Source: Eucalyptus grandis (Eukaryota > Streptophyta > Magnoliopsida > Myrtales > Myrtaceae). From it: 64,000 nucleotides of DNA. A program made the position numbers and the translations under genes. Shown here piece by piece: positions 62,216-64,000 of the stretch (positions are counted from its first letter, which is position 1; every line of letters begins with the position of its first letter). A model generated the notes under the pieces. The model saw nothing but the letters and a program-made list of their open reading frames with translations. It was not told the DNA's origin and made no database searches. The DNA is taken from assembly GCF_016545825.1 (NCBI RefSeq), contig NC_052619.1:47058127-47122126 (forward strand). The letters run 5' to 3'.

Positions 62216-63415
62216 TATGGTTGCTCGCTAGCCTCTGCGTTGATTAGGTGGCTGCTCAGTAGATGAAAGAAGATGAAGGCCCTTCGAATGTGAAGAAGGT
62301 GGGGAAAAAACACAAAGGGGAACGCTAAGGGAAGATCTTATGATAAGATCGAAGACGGATCTTGGAGAAGAAGAGAGCGCACAAGAAATGAATTCGTAGG
62401 ATTGCGAGGAGATGATTTAATCAGGGTTTTAGTGGGGGTTTTACTTTGGAACTCTTTCGAATAGAAGGTTTAAATAAGACTTGAAGGACTCGTGAAACAA
62501 AACGGTTTCCTAACTGTCTACTTAACTAATCACCTTGAGTGATATATTTTTCTTTAAATATTTTTGGATGATAGCACGCATGCAACCTTTTTTGTATACA
62601 ACTTTTTTTTTAATTTTCCATAAGTGAGCTTTTCCGACCCACCTTTGATTAATTCTATGATTAATTTAAGAGGTTGAATGGTTAAAACTCTCGAATTGAT
62701 AGCGGATAAAATAATTGAAGTAAAATTTTCCTTCCATTGGAGGGATAAGCCATATATACCCTTCCTTTTTTTGAAAAATTTTGGCTACATCTTTGGTGTG
62801 GAGAAAAAGTTATTCATCAAATAATAGATTCTATCTCATTCAAATTCCAATTAAATTCGATTTCCTTCTTCTTTTTTTTTTCTTTTTTTGAAGGTCCGAG
62901 ACCCATGATGCCAAGACAGAAAATAAATTTTATAGAAAAAAGGAATTTATGAAAAGTACATTGTCAGTGTGAAGTATTTTGTACGCATGCAGTCATGAAA
63001 TAGAAATTTTCATCTACTCATTGGACTGAACTAACTTAGCAAATGAAAACCTGTATACAGGAGAATATGTGAGCCTTGTTTGTATACTGATTTATTTCCA
63101 CCATTAGTACACCAAATAAAAGTCAATGTAGATACTCCAATTTAGCAACCGCATATACATTTAGCTAACGGAGTAATTCATGATTTTCACCACTAGACGA
63201 AACTCATAAATAACACGCCATGTAGATATATGATTAGCAACTTATTACAAGGGAATTATTGACAATTACACATAGCTGAAAAGAAAAAAAAAAACACAAC
63301 TTAGGTCAATCATTAATAATAAAGATTTTCAACTTCTCGCATCAATCTAATAAAGTCAAAAGCCCTCTCTAAGGATACATTTGCAACTGATTTAAATATT
63401 TCCTTGAGGACTTCA
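62216..63415. other. Spacer inside unit B, no gene seen
   Basis: Counterpart of the unit A spacer, including promoter-like sequence to about 62480. Nothing coding is recognised. Confidence 0.5.
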
Positions 63416-63610
63416 TCATCTTTTCATCATCCTTACTGAGTCCATAATCGTTTCTAGTGAGCCGTCCAATGCGATCTGATTGTCGTGATAATCTGATGAA
63501 CAAAATGGGCAATCACTATACATGTAAACAACCTTATTTGGCTCGAATTCCTTCTTGCGCAAGCTACACGTCTTGATACTCCCCAAATAACCCAAATTTG
63601 TCACCCTCAT
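63416..63610 (-). pseudogene. Small FLZ-like gene, unit B copy, open frame but zinc ligands lost
   Basis: The frame is open for 64 residues from ATG at 63610. FLZ landmarks are present: NKVVYMYSDCPFCS and NQIALDG. The first zinc pair reads C-S-L-R (second Cys to Arg) and the second reads C-S-S-D-Y (second Cys to Tyr), so two of four ligands are missing. It could be expressed but would not fold as a normal FLZ finger. The unit A copy keeps the first pair but has a stop. Confidence 0.6.
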
Positions 63611-64000
63611 GGATATTCTTTGCCGTAGACAGCTTTTGGTTGGTTGACTTCATAAAAAATACCCTCAATACGCAAATAGGTCCTTACTATCAATAAGATG
63701 GAAACTTGTTGGTATCGCTATTATTCAATGAATTTTAAATAAACAATCCATTATATTTTGCCTATTAGAGGTTGGGTTAAAGTTATGGTTAGAAGATTTG
63801 AAAGTGACGTACGTTTACTAGTCCTAAATATGTCTATGTGAATATCAATAGAAAAAAAAGGAGGATGATAGTGTCGCACACACTGAAATAATCTTAACGG
63901 GTTGCCAAATTGATTGTGCATACTTGCAAACATAGGAATCACCAATTAATTTTTAATTTTGACATGACCCACTAATAAGATTTTGGATGGAACGTGATCG

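Larger units (their letters stand above)
59912..63921. repeat. Tandem duplication unit B (~4.01 kb)
   Basis: It starts near gtgtaaaggattttttgcac (59915) and ends at aacgggttgccaaattgatt (about 63896). Unit B is about 80 bp longer than unit A overall. Within FLZ exon 1 it is about 239 bp longer, from added 96-bp repeats, and it has deletions elsewhere. No third unit begins before the window ends. Confidence 0.9.

Noticed and set aside
1..64000. tRNA, rRNA, CRISPR arrays, bacterial-type operons
   Set aside because: No cloverleaf-compatible tRNA, rRNA signature or spaced repeat array was seen. The GTTCGAATC-like string near 21855 is inside the PPR coding sequence.

Overview
This window is plant nuclear DNA, almost certainly from a eudicot. 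Genes are split by short GT-AG introns, the intergenic DNA is AT-rich and full of MITE, SINE and LTR-element debris, and the recognisable proteins are plant families: a Raf-like kinase, homocysteine S-methyltransferase, RDM1, a P-class PPR protein, a type I inositol-polyphosphate 5-phosphatase and FLZ zinc-finger proteins. Species cannot be fixed from sequence alone. The repeat style would fit a woody rosid such as a Myrtaceae, but that is only an impression.

Layout. 1-1453 (+): 3' exons of a Raf-like Ser/Thr kinase, cut by the window edge. 1454-14050: gene-free DNA with an old tandem duplication (about 4025-7870) carrying several insertions: a MULE-type MITE, a longer inverted-terminal element with a pararetrovirus-like fragment inside it, and a SINE with A and B boxes. 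A TIR element follows at about 8829-9540. 14226-18293 (+): seven-exon homocysteine S-methyltransferase. 19573-20246 (-): RDM1, two coding exons. 21110-22765 (-): intronless PPR gene with a 5'-UTR intron. 23700-46400: repeat-rich, with no intact gene seen. It holds a degenerate Ty3/gypsy element with two diverged LTRs (33441-38507), MITE-like elements and simple repeats. 47045-50404 (+): ten-exon inositol-polyphosphate 5-phosphatase whose reading frame is broken twice around an RRSDS repeat. 50405-55984: no convincing gene. 55985-63920: two tandem copies of a ~3.9-4.0 kb unit, each with a two-exon FLZ gene and a second small, decayed FLZ gene, all on the minus strand.

The genes are not one pathway. 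From memory of Arabidopsis chromosome 3, the order kinase - HMT - RDM1 - PPR matches At3g22750 - At3g22740 - At3g22680 - At3g22670, so the first 23 kb looks like conserved microsynteny.

The most unusual signal is a recurring class of very small insertions (seven clean cases). Each is just a poly(A/T) run plus about 5-8 fixed bases (GGTCRAAG or GGTAAAG in the T-first orientation), bounded by perfect or near-perfect 12-20 bp direct repeats. They look like extreme 5'-truncated SINE or LINE insertions.
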